64,000 bases of DNA from Ga0077523 sp038324085. GTDB taxonomy: Bacteria > Pseudomonadota > Gammaproteobacteria > Burkholderiales > Ga0077523. Positions 26,908-35,059 of the stretch are shown here, piece after piece. Position numbers and translations under genes: made by a program. The notes under the pieces were generated by a model. It was not told the DNA's origin and made no database searches. It saw only the letters and a list, made by a program, of their open reading frames with translations. The DNA is taken from positions 1 through 64,000 of the forward strand of contig JBBQHP010000014.1 of the NCBI GenBank assembly GCA_038324085.1. The letters are read 5' to 3'. How positions within the stretch are numbered: position 1 is the first letter of the stretch; each line of letters begins with the position of its first letter.

Positions 26908-28605
26908 ATGAACATGATCCGGAAAGGACTGCTGGGCGGGTTTGCCGTCGCGGTGATGACGACAGCCGCCGGCGCAGCGCTGGCCCAGGCCGGCAACGAG
27001 TGGTTGCATTACGGTGCCGATCAGGCGAATACGCGCTTCAGCTCGCTCGATCAGGTCAACACGGGCAACGTGAAGGACCTGAAAGTAGCATGGGTGCATT
27101 CCATGGGCACGCTGGAGAGCCAGGAATCGACGCCGATCGTGGTCGGTGACACGATGTATGTCACCAGTTCGACCGGGCCGCGCTATGTCTTCGCGCTGGA
27201 CGCGAAGACCGGCGCGCGCAAATGGGCCTACCAGCCCGAGCTGCCGTCGGACTACATGTCCACGGTCTGCTGCGGTCTGGACAACCGCGGTGTCGCAGTT
27301 GCGAACGGAAAGGTGTTCTACGGCCGCCTCGATGCGAAGCTCGAAGCGCTCGATGCCAACACCGGCAAGCGACTCTGGACCGTGACCGTCCAGGACTACA
27401 AGAAGGGTTACGCGATCACTTCCGCGCCGCTCATCGTCAAGGATCTCGTGATCACCGGGATGGCCGGCGGCGAGTACGGCGTCCGCGGTTTCGTCGCTGC
27501 CTACAAGCAATCGACCGGCGAGCAGGTGTGGAAGACGTACACCATTCCGGGCGAAGGCGAGCCGGGCAACGAGACCTGGAAGGGGGAGTCCTGGAAGACC
27601 GGCGCGGCGTCCACGTGGGGTGTGGGTTCCTACGATGCGAAGCGCAACCTCATCTTCTGGTCGACCAGCAACGCGGGACCTTGGGGTGCGCAGACGCGCG
27701 GCTCGGATTCGAGCGACGTGTCGCAGTATCCGAACCTCTGGTCCGCATCGCAGCTCGCGTTCGACGCCGACACGGGCAAGATCGCGTGGGGCTACCAGTA
27801 CACGCCGCACGATGCGTGGGATTTCGATGGCATCAACGAGGGCGTCCTGACCGACCTGACCATGGACGGCAAGAAGATTCCCGCTCTGATGCACGCGGAT
27901 CGCAACGGCTTCTTCTACGTGCTCAATCGTGACACCGGCAAGGTCGTCGCGGCCGACCCGTTCGTGACGGTCAACTGGGCGACGCACGTGGACCTCGACA
28001 CCGGGCGGCCGGTGGAGGCAGCCAACAACGAGAAGCGACCCCAGCTCGGCAAGTGGGCGCGCAACGTGTGCCCGAACCTCATCGGCGGCAAGAACTGGTC
28101 GCCCATGTCGTACAGCCAGCAGACGGGCCTCGTGTACATCCCGACGTTCAACATGTGCATGGACATCGCCAACCGCGAGGAGGAATACACGCCCGGCAAG
28201 TTCTACCTGGCGTCGGAATTCAATCTCGCGATGGGCGGGGCCACCGGCTCCAATCTCGCCGAATTCATTGCGTGGGATCCGGTCGCGAAGAAGAAGGTCT
28301 GGGGCATTCCGGAACAGAACATGTGGGCCAGCGGCGCGATGACGACCGCGGGCGGGCTGGTCTTCTACGGCAACCTGGAAGGCATTCTCAAGGCGGTGGA
28401 CGCGAAGACCGGAGAGGTGCTGTGGCAGTTCCGTGTCGGCACCGGCATCACGCAGAGCGCCGTCACCTATTCGATCGACGGCAAGCAGTACATCGCCGTG
28501 GTCGCGGGTCGCCTGAAGGGACCGCCCTCGTTCTTCGGCAAGATCGGCCAGAAGATGATGGATGTCAGCCCGGAAGGTGGCATCCTGATGGTGTTCGCGC
28601 TCTAG
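26908..28605 (+). CDS. PQQ-dependent alcohol dehydrogenase, lanthanide-type
   Basis: A 565-residue periplasmic quinoprotein of the methanol/ethanol dehydrogenase family. It has a signal peptide ending near AAGAALAQA (residue 27), vicinal Cys121-Cys122, and metal ligands Glu189 (GGEYG), Asn255 (TSNAGPWG) and Asp305. Asp307 in WDFDGINEG is the extra Asp diagnostic of lanthanide-dependent enzymes. A very strong ribosome site (GGGAGGTGG) precedes the ATG, which fits high expression. It differs clearly from the enzyme at 18896-20707. A strong terminator follows, then a cytochrome c and a periplasmic binding protein. No PQQ biosynthesis genes are in the window. Confidence 0.88.
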   Translation: MNMIRKGLLGGFAVAVMTTAAGAALAQAGNEWLHYGADQANTRFSSLDQVNTGNVKDLKVAWVHSMGTLESQESTPIVVGDTMYVTSSTGPRYVFALDAKTGARKWAYQPELPSDYMSTVCCGLDNRGVAVANGKVFYGRLDAKLEALDANTGKRLWTVTVQDYKKGYAITSAPLIVKDLVITGMAGGEYGVRGFVAAYKQSTGEQVWKTYTIPGEGEPGNETWKGESWKTGAASTWGVGSYDAKRNLIFWSTSNAGPWGAQTRGSDSSDVSQYPNLWSASQLAFDADTGKIAWGYQYTPHDAWDFDGINEGVLTDLTMDGKKIPALMHADRNGFFYVLNRDTGKVVAADPFVTVNWATHVDLDTGRPVEAANNEKRPQLGKWARNVCPNLIGGKNWSPMSYSQQTGLVYIPTFNMCMDIANREEEYTPGKFYLASEFNLAMGGATGSNLAEFIAWDPVAKKKVWGIPEQNMWASGAMTTAGGLVFYGNLEGILKAVDAKTGEVLWQFRVGTGITQSAVTYSIDGKQYIAVVAGRLKGPPSFFGKIGQKMMDVSPEGGILMVFAL

Positions 28606-28641
28606 CGCGACCGGGTGGTTTGATTCGATCTGAATAGGATG

Positions 28642-28673
28642 AGGCGGGGCGCGCGCAGCCCCGCCTTTTTTTT
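28642..28673 (+). terminator. Rho-independent terminator after the dehydrogenase gene
   Basis: A perfect 9-bp stem (AGGCGGGGC with GCCCCGCCT), a 7-nt loop and eight T's. It should end most dehydrogenase transcripts; the cytochrome and binding protein downstream would come from read-through or their own promoter, keeping them at a lower level than the dehydrogenase. Confidence 0.85.
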
Positions 28674-28760
28674 GAAACCGCGCATCGATCGAGGCACGGC
28701 GCAGTGACATCGCACCGCCGCACCCGATCGATCCCATCGGCAGAACGTGGGGAGGATGTC

Positions 28761-29147
28761 GTGCAGGTGAAGTCCGGAGCCGCCCGGTTCGGGCGCATTG
28801 CCATGCTGTTGGCGCTGGTCCTCGTGTCCGCGCGCGCCGGATCCGAGGAGGCCGTGACTCGTCCGGTCAATCCGTATTCGGGCGACGCGGAGATCGCCAA
28901 GGAAGGCGCCAGCCTGTTCAACCAGTACTGCTCGCATTGCCACGGTCCCTACGCGGAGCAGGGCGAGCGCGTGCGCGACCTGCGGCGCCTGCGCATCCGC
29001 TACGGCGATGACGCCATCGCCACGTTCTACACGACCGTCAACAATGGCCGGCTCGACAAGGGCATGCCGGTGTGGAAGGGCGTCCTGCGCGACGAGATCT
29101 TCTGGAAGATCTACACGTTCCTCGAGACCGTGCAGAGCGAGGAATAG
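28761..29147 (+). CDS. c-type cytochrome
   Basis: A 128-residue exported monohaem cytochrome with a signal peptide (hydrophobic MLLALVLVSARA), haem motif CSHCH (about residue 60) and a Met in LDKGMPVWKG as probable axial ligand. The GTG at 28761 was chosen because GGGGAGG ends five bases before it; a GTG at 28767 is also possible, while the open frame extends further upstream without a ribosome site. Lying between a quinoprotein dehydrogenase and a binding protein, it is the likely electron acceptor of that enzyme. Confidence 0.8.
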   Translation: MQVKSGAARFGRIAMLLALVLVSARAGSEEAVTRPVNPYSGDAEIAKEGASLFNQYCSHCHGPYAEQGERVRDLRRLRIRYGDDAIATFYTTVNNGRLDKGMPVWKGVLRDEIFWKIYTFLETVQSEE

Positions 29148-29152
29148 CCGCG

Positions 29153-30208
29153 ATGCGCCTGCTCCTTCCGCGCCACTGGCGGGTGGCACTCTGGATCGCC
29201 CTGGCGCTGCTGCCGCCGCGCCCGGTCGCCGCGCACGGCGTGTCGCTCGACGTCCATCACGCGCTGGCGGCGGATTCGTTCTTCCAGCGCGAGTTCCTCA
29301 TGCCCTGGATCGCGAAAGTCGAACAGGAATCCGGGGGCCGCATCCGCTTCCATCTGCATCCCGCCTCGACCCTCGGCGCTACCGCGCAGGCACTGTACGA
29401 GCAGGTGCGCGATGGCGGCGCCGACCTGGCGTGGACACGGGTCGTCGCGACGCGCGACAACTTTCCGCGACTGTCCCTGTTCGACTATCCGTTCCTGGTG
29501 CGGCGCGCCGAAGGGGCGAGCCGGGCTGTGTCCGAGTACGTGCGCGTCAACGACATCGCCGAGCGCGATTTCGACGGCGTGCGCCTGCTCGCCGTGCACG
29601 TCGGCGATGGCGCGCAGTTGCATTGGGGGTCGGCGCACGCAACGCCTCCTGCCGATGTGAAGGGTCGGCGCGTGGTCGCGGATGCGCCGATCGATGGCGC
29701 TTTGCTCGTGGCGCTGGGCGCCACGCCGGTCGAGATGCCGTTGACGCAGGTGGCTTCCGCCATGAGCGAGGGCTCGGTGGACGGCGCCTTGCTGCCCTGG
29801 GCGCGGGCCAACGGGCTCGGCATCGCCCGCGCTGCCCATGCCCACGTCGAGTTCGGACCGGACGCCGCCGGGTTGACCTCGTCCGTGTTCGTGTTCGCCA
29901 TGAATCCCGCCAGCTACCGCGCGCTCGCCGACGATCTCAGGGCGGTGATCGATGCCAACAGCGGCATCGAGACGGCGGCATGGCTGGGCAGGGTCCTGGC
30001 CGAGGATGCAGCGGAGTCCCGCAAGGCTGCCGCCGCGCGCGGCGATGCCATCCGGGTCGCCACGCCCGAAGAGCGGGAACGCTGGCAGCAGGCTGCCCGT
30101 GCCGTGACGGACGCCGCAACGAGTGCGCTCGAACAAGGCGGCGTGCGCATGCAGCCCCTGCTCGACAGTGCCCGCGAGCAACTGCAAACCTTCGATGCCG
30201 CGAAATGA
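29153..30208 (+). CDS. Orphan TRAP-type (DctP family) periplasmic binding protein
   Basis: A 351-residue exported protein (signal peptide to about residue 28, ending in PVAAHG) with the DctP fold: RIRFHLHPASTLGATAQALYEQVRDGGADLAW, then FPRLSLFDYPFL. The usual membrane partners DctQ and DctM are absent. It starts five bases after the cytochrome stop, so the two are co-transcribed. Its place is that of XoxJ in the other dehydrogenase cluster, suggesting a maturation or ligand-binding role for the quinoprotein rather than uptake. The conserved Arg of DctP carboxylate binding is not certain. Confidence 0.78.
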   Translation: MRLLLPRHWRVALWIALALLPPRPVAAHGVSLDVHHALAADSFFQREFLMPWIAKVEQESGGRIRFHLHPASTLGATAQALYEQVRDGGADLAWTRVVATRDNFPRLSLFDYPFLVRRAEGASRAVSEYVRVNDIAERDFDGVRLLAVHVGDGAQLHWGSAHATPPADVKGRRVVADAPIDGALLVALGATPVEMPLTQVASAMSEGSVDGALLPWARANGLGIARAAHAHVEFGPDAAGLTSSVFVFAMNPASYRALADDLRAVIDANSGIETAAWLGRVLAEDAAESRKAAAARGDAIRVATPEERERWQQAARAVTDAATSALEQGGVRMQPLLDSAREQLQTFDAAK

Positions 30209-30223
30209 TCCCGCGAGCCGGCT

Positions 30224-31636
30224 TCAGTATCGCCGGGGCGGATTCGCCCGCCACAGCGCCGGACTCGCGGCGGGCGCGAGGGCGTCGAGATACAGCGAGG
30301 GGGCCATATCGTAGGCATGCGCGTTGAGACGCCCGAGGAGATCCTGCACGCGGTCCGGATAGGCCGCCGCCTGGTTCTCCGCTTCCTGGGGGTCGTTGGC
30401 GATGTCGAAGAGTTCGATCCTCGCCGGCAGCGCCGCATGCGCGATGAGCTTCCACTCCCCGACCCGGATGGCGCCATGAAAATCGTCGACGTTGAGCAGC
30501 AGCTCCTTGCGCGGCGTGCGCTGTCCCTGGGCGATCACGGACCACACGTCCAGGCCGTCGAGCGGATGCGCGGGATCGGCCACGGCACCCGCCAGCCCGA
30601 GCAGTGTCGCATGCAGGTCCGTGACGTGGACGCTGTCGGTGACGACCGTGTTCGGCGCGATCCGTCCCGGCCAGTGCACCAGCGCGGCGACGCGCACGCC
30701 GCCTTCGTAGAGACTGCCCTTGCCTTCGCGGAACACGCCGTTGTCGGCGGCGGGATTGCGAACGTCGTCGTCGCCGGTGGCGAAGCGCATCGGGACTGCC
30801 CCGCCGTTGTCGCTGTGGAAGACGAGCACGCTGTTGCCCAGCAGATTGCGCTGTTCGAGCGCACGGACGATCGAGCCGATCGCGGCATCCATGCCGGTGA
30901 CGGCGGCCGCATAGTGGCGGCGCGTGTCGTCGGCGATGTCGCGGTATGCATCGAGCGCGGCCTGCGGCTCGTCCGCATAGCGCGCCGGCGCGTTGAAGGC
31001 GACGACCAGGAACAGCGGCACAGAAGCGTCGTGGCGCTGGATCAGTGCCACTGCTTCGCGCGCCAGCAGTTCGGTGACGTAGCCGGTGTCGTTCACGGCC
31101 CGCTCGCCACGACGCCAGTCGCCCCTGGCGCCCTTGCGGAGCACCGACTCCGCGGTGCCGGAGAGCGATCCGTAGAAGGTGTCGAAGCCGCGCCGGGTGG
31201 GCCAGTAGTCCGGCTGCGCGTGTCCCAGCAGCCATTCGCCGACGAAGGCGGTGCGGTAGCCGCTGCGCTTCAGCGACTGCGCCAGGGTACGTTCCTCGGC
31301 GGGGAGACCGTAGCCGCTGGCGCGCGTGAGCGACAGGCTCTGCAGGCCATAGCGCATCGGGTAGCGGCCGGTGAGCAAGGCGGCCTGGGTCTGACTGGAA
31401 TACGGCTGCACGTAGAAGGCATTCAGGATCGCGCCGCCTGCGGCGAGCGCGTCGAGATGCGGCGTGCGCAGGACGCCGCCGCGGAAGCCGACGTCATGCC
31501 CGCCGAGATCGTCGGCAAGGAGGTAGACGATGTTGGGGCGGTCGGCGGCGTCGACGTCCGTGGCCGCTACGAACAGCACGGTCGCGGCGACGATTGCGCG
31601 CGCCGCCACGGCTGCGAGAGCGGCGAAACTGTTCAT
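30224..31636 (-). CDS. Sulfatase-fold protein lacking the catalytic residues
   Basis: A 470-residue exported protein with the complete sulfatase fold. Metal ligands are kept (ADDLG with Asp42/Asp43; HSDNGG). The C-x-P-x-R motif that carries formylglycine reads S80-S-Q82-T-Q84 before ALLTGRYP, losing Cys, Pro and Arg, and the GKWHLG motif reads G-E134-W-L136-L-G, losing Lys and His. Ser-type sulfatases keep Pro/Ala and Arg, so that class does not explain it. It is probably not a sulfatase in action: a pseudoenzyme or a different phospho/sulfo-transfer. It converges on the binding-protein gene with a 15-bp gap. Confidence 0.8.
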   Translation of the reverse strand: MNSFAALAAVAARAIVAATVLFVAATDVDAADRPNIVYLLADDLGGHDVGFRGGVLRTPHLDALAAGGAILNAFYVQPYSSQTQAALLTGRYPMRYGLQSLSLTRASGYGLPAEERTLAQSLKRSGYRTAFVGEWLLGHAQPDYWPTRRGFDTFYGSLSGTAESVLRKGARGDWRRGERAVNDTGYVTELLAREAVALIQRHDASVPLFLVVAFNAPARYADEPQAALDAYRDIADDTRRHYAAAVTGMDAAIGSIVRALEQRNLLGNSVLVFHSDNGGAVPMRFATGDDDVRNPAADNGVFREGKGSLYEGGVRVAALVHWPGRIAPNTVVTDSVHVTDLHATLLGLAGAVADPAHPLDGLDVWSVIAQGQRTPRKELLLNVDDFHGAIRVGEWKLIAHAALPARIELFDIANDPQEAENQAAAYPDRVQDLLGRLNAHAYDMAPSLYLDALAPAASPALWRANPPRRY

Positions 31637-31756
31637 TCCAACTCCGGTGCGATGGTGCGCGAGGGCGCAATGATACGGTCTGGTTCCGCGCCCGAGGCGG
31701 CGTGTGTGCCGTGGTCGGCTGTCGCGCCGGCGGCGCGGACGGCGGGCTGAGCAGCC

Positions 31757-33271
31757 ATGCCCGCGCGCGAGATCCTGTTCGAATGGCTCGGCCGGGCGGC
31801 TGCGCGCGCGGGCCGGCAGCACTGGTTGCACGACGGCGCGTGGGGCGTGGCGGCAATGCTTGCACTCGTCGCGTGCCACGCCGCGCTCGTCCGGACGGCG
31901 CCTGCGCCGGCGGTGATCGTCGCGGCGCGGCCGTTGCTGTTGCTCGCTGCGCTCGCGATCGTCGTCGGCATCGTCGCGCGGCGATGGCGCGGACCGGACC
32001 TGGCGCAGGTGGCGGCAGCGGCCGATGCGAAGGCGGGACTGCACGACGAACTGATCAGCGCGCACTGGTTCGCGACCGCGGCAGCGGTTCGCAATCCCTT
32101 TGTCGAGCTGCATGTGGAGCGGGCCGCGCGGAGCGCGGGCCGTCTCGACGTCGACCCGTTGTTCCCGTTGCACGTGCCACGTGGCGCGGTCTGCACCGCG
32201 CTGGTCGCGTTGATTGTCGGGGTTGCGGCGTGGTCGCTGCCCCCTGGGAGTGGGCCGCTGCCGGGGGGGGCGGCTGCGCCCACCCGCGCAACCACGCGCG
32301 CGTCCGGCGATGCCGCGAACGTGTCCGATCGCGCCGGTGCGCTGGCATCGGCGGTTGAGGACGACCAGCCGCGCGCGCTGGCCGCGCTCTGGAAGCAGCT
32401 CGAAACATTGACAGGCGAATTGGCCCGTCGACCCGAAGGCCAGTCACTGGCGCAGGCGATCGCGGCGCGCGACGCCCGGGCGGCGGCACGCGCGTTGCGC
32501 GAAGCTCGCAAGGACGTCGACGTCGACGCGCCGGCAGGCGCCGGCACCGGAGCGCCGGGCGAACAGATGTCGGATGCGCTCGCCCAGGACATCCTCGCGC
32601 GGCTCACTCAGATGCTGAAAAACGAGGAATCGCCGGCTGCCGCCCGGGCCTCGGCCGCCACGGAGAGCGAGCGGCCCACGGCTCGGCTCGATCGCGAACT
32701 GCGCGCCGACCAGGAAGACGCCCAACGCAGTGCGCCGAGGCAGCAGAGCCCCGGCGAGGAAGCGCTCAACACCGCGCTGCGCGCGCTGTCCCGCTCCGGC
32801 ACGGGCGGGCGGGATGCGGTGCACGGCGAGGCCGACGTGACCCAGGGTGGCGGGCGCGCGAGCGTCGGCGGCGGCGCCATGGGACGCCGGATCGGCGAGA
32901 GCACCGCGGGCGCCGGCGAAGGCGACCAGCCGGTGGGCGACGCCGTGCCGGCACCGGACGACGATGCCGTCCTCGGGCGCAAGACGGAACGCCTTGCGGC
33001 GCAACTGCGCGCGGTCAAGGTGACGCCGGGCGAACCCGATGCGGCCGACGATCCGGACGATGCGGCCGGCACCGAGGAATCGTTGTATGCCGCGACGCGC
33101 GCGCAGGCGGTGGGCGCGGGATTCGTGTCCGTGCCTGATGCCGTGGCAGCGTCAGCGGAACGCGCGGTCGACACGCAACGCTCACCGCTCGAATTCCGGG
33201 ATGCGGTGAAACGCTACACGCTCGCGCGGCATCGGCGTGAAGCGGAAGCGGCTCGCGCCGCCGCGCGCTGA
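31757..33271 (+). CDS. Membrane protein with coiled-coil, DUF4175-like, of a VWA/BatA cluster
   Basis: A 504-residue protein with three hydrophobic segments in the first 165 residues (about 28-48, 54-76, 143-163), then a long polar, Ala/Glu/Arg-rich region with helical and low-complexity stretches and no enzyme motif. Proteins of this shape, some annotated DUF4175, accompany VWA membrane proteins in MoxR-type operons, as here. I do not recognise a closer family. It is followed after 15 bp by a VWA membrane protein gene, so the two are co-transcribed. Confidence 0.6.
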   Translation: MPAREILFEWLGRAAARAGRQHWLHDGAWGVAAMLALVACHAALVRTAPAPAVIVAARPLLLLAALAIVVGIVARRWRGPDLAQVAAAADAKAGLHDELISAHWFATAAAVRNPFVELHVERAARSAGRLDVDPLFPLHVPRGAVCTALVALIVGVAAWSLPPGSGPLPGGAAAPTRATTRASGDAANVSDRAGALASAVEDDQPRALAALWKQLETLTGELARRPEGQSLAQAIAARDARAAARALREARKDVDVDAPAGAGTGAPGEQMSDALAQDILARLTQMLKNEESPAAARASAATESERPTARLDRELRADQEDAQRSAPRQQSPGEEALNTALRALSRSGTGGRDAVHGEADVTQGGGRASVGGGAMGRRIGESTAGAGEGDQPVGDAVPAPDDDAVLGRKTERLAAQLRAVKVTPGEPDAADDPDDAAGTEESLYAATRAQAVGAGFVSVPDAVAASAERAVDTQRSPLEFRDAVKRYTLARHRREAEAARAAAR

Positions 33272-33286
33272 GAAAGCGGTCGACCG

Positions 33287-35050
33287 GTGCCCGCACTGCT
33301 CGCCTCTTCGTCGCTGGGACTGCTGTTCCTGGGGCTGGTGGTCGCAGCGATCGTCGCCTTGCACCGGTTGAAGCCGCGACCGTCCACTCACGTAGTCGCG
33401 TCGCTCGCACTCTGGGAAGTTGCGCTCAGGCGGACTGGTGCACGACGGTCTTCGTGGCGCTGGTGGTTGGCGCTCCTGCTGTCGGTCTCGACCGGCGCGC
33501 TGCTCGCCGTGACGCTGATCCGCCCCGAGGTGCAGGGCGTCGGCGACGGCAGCCGGCGCGCGGTCGTCATCGTGGACAACGGTTCCTCGATGGCGACGCG
33601 CACGCTTGATGGCAAGACGCGCTGGCTGCACGCGCTCGCGCGAGCGCGCAGCGTGATCCGCAGCGCACCCGGGCTGGTCATGGTGATGGACGGCGCGGGC
33701 CGGACCGTGGCGGCGCGCTTCGAGGCGCCGGCGGCAGCGCTCGCGTCGCTGGATCGCCTCGCGCTCACCGCAGCCGGCGCCGGGCCGCCGCCACCGCTGC
33801 CCGAGATCACCGACCTCGAAGTGCATTTCATCAGCGACGGCGTGACGCCGTACCCGCTGCCGCCCGGCGCGATCGTGCATTCGGTGTTCGAACCGGCCGA
33901 CAACGTCGCGGTGATCAGGCTGGTCGCGCGCCCGCTGGCGGCAGATCCCCTGAAGGTCGAAGCGTTCGTGCAGGTGCTCAATGCGTCGCCCGGCGAGAAG
34001 TCGGTCCGGCTCACCCTGCGTGGCGGAGAGCGCTTCGTGCTGGTGCAGGATCTGCGGCTGGCCGCCGGCGAACGCGTCGATGCGACCTTCGATGTGTCGG
34101 ACTTTCCCGGGGGCGTGCTCGCGGCGGCGGCGATCACGGCCGGCGATGCGCTCGCCAACGACGACATCGCCTACACCCTCGTCGCGCCGCACCGCACGCA
34201 GCGGATCAGGCTGGTCACGCGCGGCAATGCCGCGCTCGCCGATGCGCTCGCGGCCCTGCCCGGCGTGCGCGTCGAGATCGTCGATCCGGCCCGATACCGG
34301 CCGGAGTCCGGCATCGATGCGTACGTGTTCGACGGGTTCGCGCCGGAGCAGCCGCCGGGCGCCGGCGCACTCCTGTTCCGACCGTCCGCGACCGGCTGGT
34401 TGCCGACGGCGGGGCGCGTCCAGGGTCCGGCGACGATCGACTCCTGGGACCGCGCGAACCCGCTCGCGTCGGGTATCGCCTGGGACACGCTGACTATCGG
34501 GCGCGCGTCGCCGTGGACGCACTGGCCCGACACCGTGGAAGCCGTCGTGCGCGCAGGCGCTGGTGCGTTGATCCTAAGCGGCCGAACGGAATTTCCATGG
34601 ACGGCCGTCGCCTTCCTGCCGGGTGACACCGATCTTCCGTTGCAGCCGGCGTTCACGGTGTTCCTCGGCAACGCGCTCGCGCGGCTGACCGGGACGGACG
34701 CAGCGGCGAGCGAGCCCCTGGGGACGATCCGCGTTGCACTCGCCAACGGCGAAGTGCGTGACGGTCACGGCCGGCGCATCGAAAGCCGGAACGTTCCCGG
34801 CGCAACGCTGTTCGACGCCGAGCGCCCGGACATCTACACCGTGCGGGGCGCGCACACACGCCTGCAGGTGGCTGCCGGCGTGCTCGATCCGCTGCAGGCC
34901 GACATCAATCGCAGCCGGCTGACGGCAACCGACGGCATTCCCGTTCCAGGCGTCGCGCTGCCGTTCGAGCGGTGGGTCGTCATCGTACTGGCGTGCCTCG
35001 GCCTGCTCGTGTTCGACTGGGCGGCGTACACGCGCCGGATCACGCGTTGA
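33287..35050 (+). CDS. BatA/VWA-type membrane protein with altered metal site
   Basis: A 587-residue protein: two N-terminal membrane segments (about 5-25 and 60-78), a VWA-like domain beginning at AVVIVDNGSSM (about 90), a beta-rich middle, and a C-terminal membrane helix (VVIVLACLGLLVFDWAAY). The arrangement is that of BatA-like proteins. The metal-ion site, normally DxSxS, reads D-N-G-S-S, so the first Ser is lost and metal binding may be weak. It starts with GTG, 15 bp after the preceding gene, and is followed after 9 bp by a second VWA protein. Confidence 0.7.
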   Translation: MPALLASSSLGLLFLGLVVAAIVALHRLKPRPSTHVVASLALWEVALRRTGARRSSWRWWLALLLSVSTGALLAVTLIRPEVQGVGDGSRRAVVIVDNGSSMATRTLDGKTRWLHALARARSVIRSAPGLVMVMDGAGRTVAARFEAPAAALASLDRLALTAAGAGPPPPLPEITDLEVHFISDGVTPYPLPPGAIVHSVFEPADNVAVIRLVARPLAADPLKVEAFVQVLNASPGEKSVRLTLRGGERFVLVQDLRLAAGERVDATFDVSDFPGGVLAAAAITAGDALANDDIAYTLVAPHRTQRIRLVTRGNAALADALAALPGVRVEIVDPARYRPESGIDAYVFDGFAPEQPPGAGALLFRPSATGWLPTAGRVQGPATIDSWDRANPLASGIAWDTLTIGRASPWTHWPDTVEAVVRAGAGALILSGRTEFPWTAVAFLPGDTDLPLQPAFTVFLGNALARLTGTDAAASEPLGTIRVALANGEVRDGHGRRIESRNVPGATLFDAERPDIYTVRGAHTRLQVAAGVLDPLQADINRSRLTATDGIPVPGVALPFERWVVIVLACLGLLVFDWAAYTRRITR

Positions 35051-35059
35051 GGCGGCCGG

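Noticed and set aside
30224..31636. Sulfatase considered as a Ser-type (AtsB-matured) enzyme
   Set aside because: Ser-type enzymes still keep the Pro/Ala and Arg of the motif and the later Lys and His; all are replaced here.
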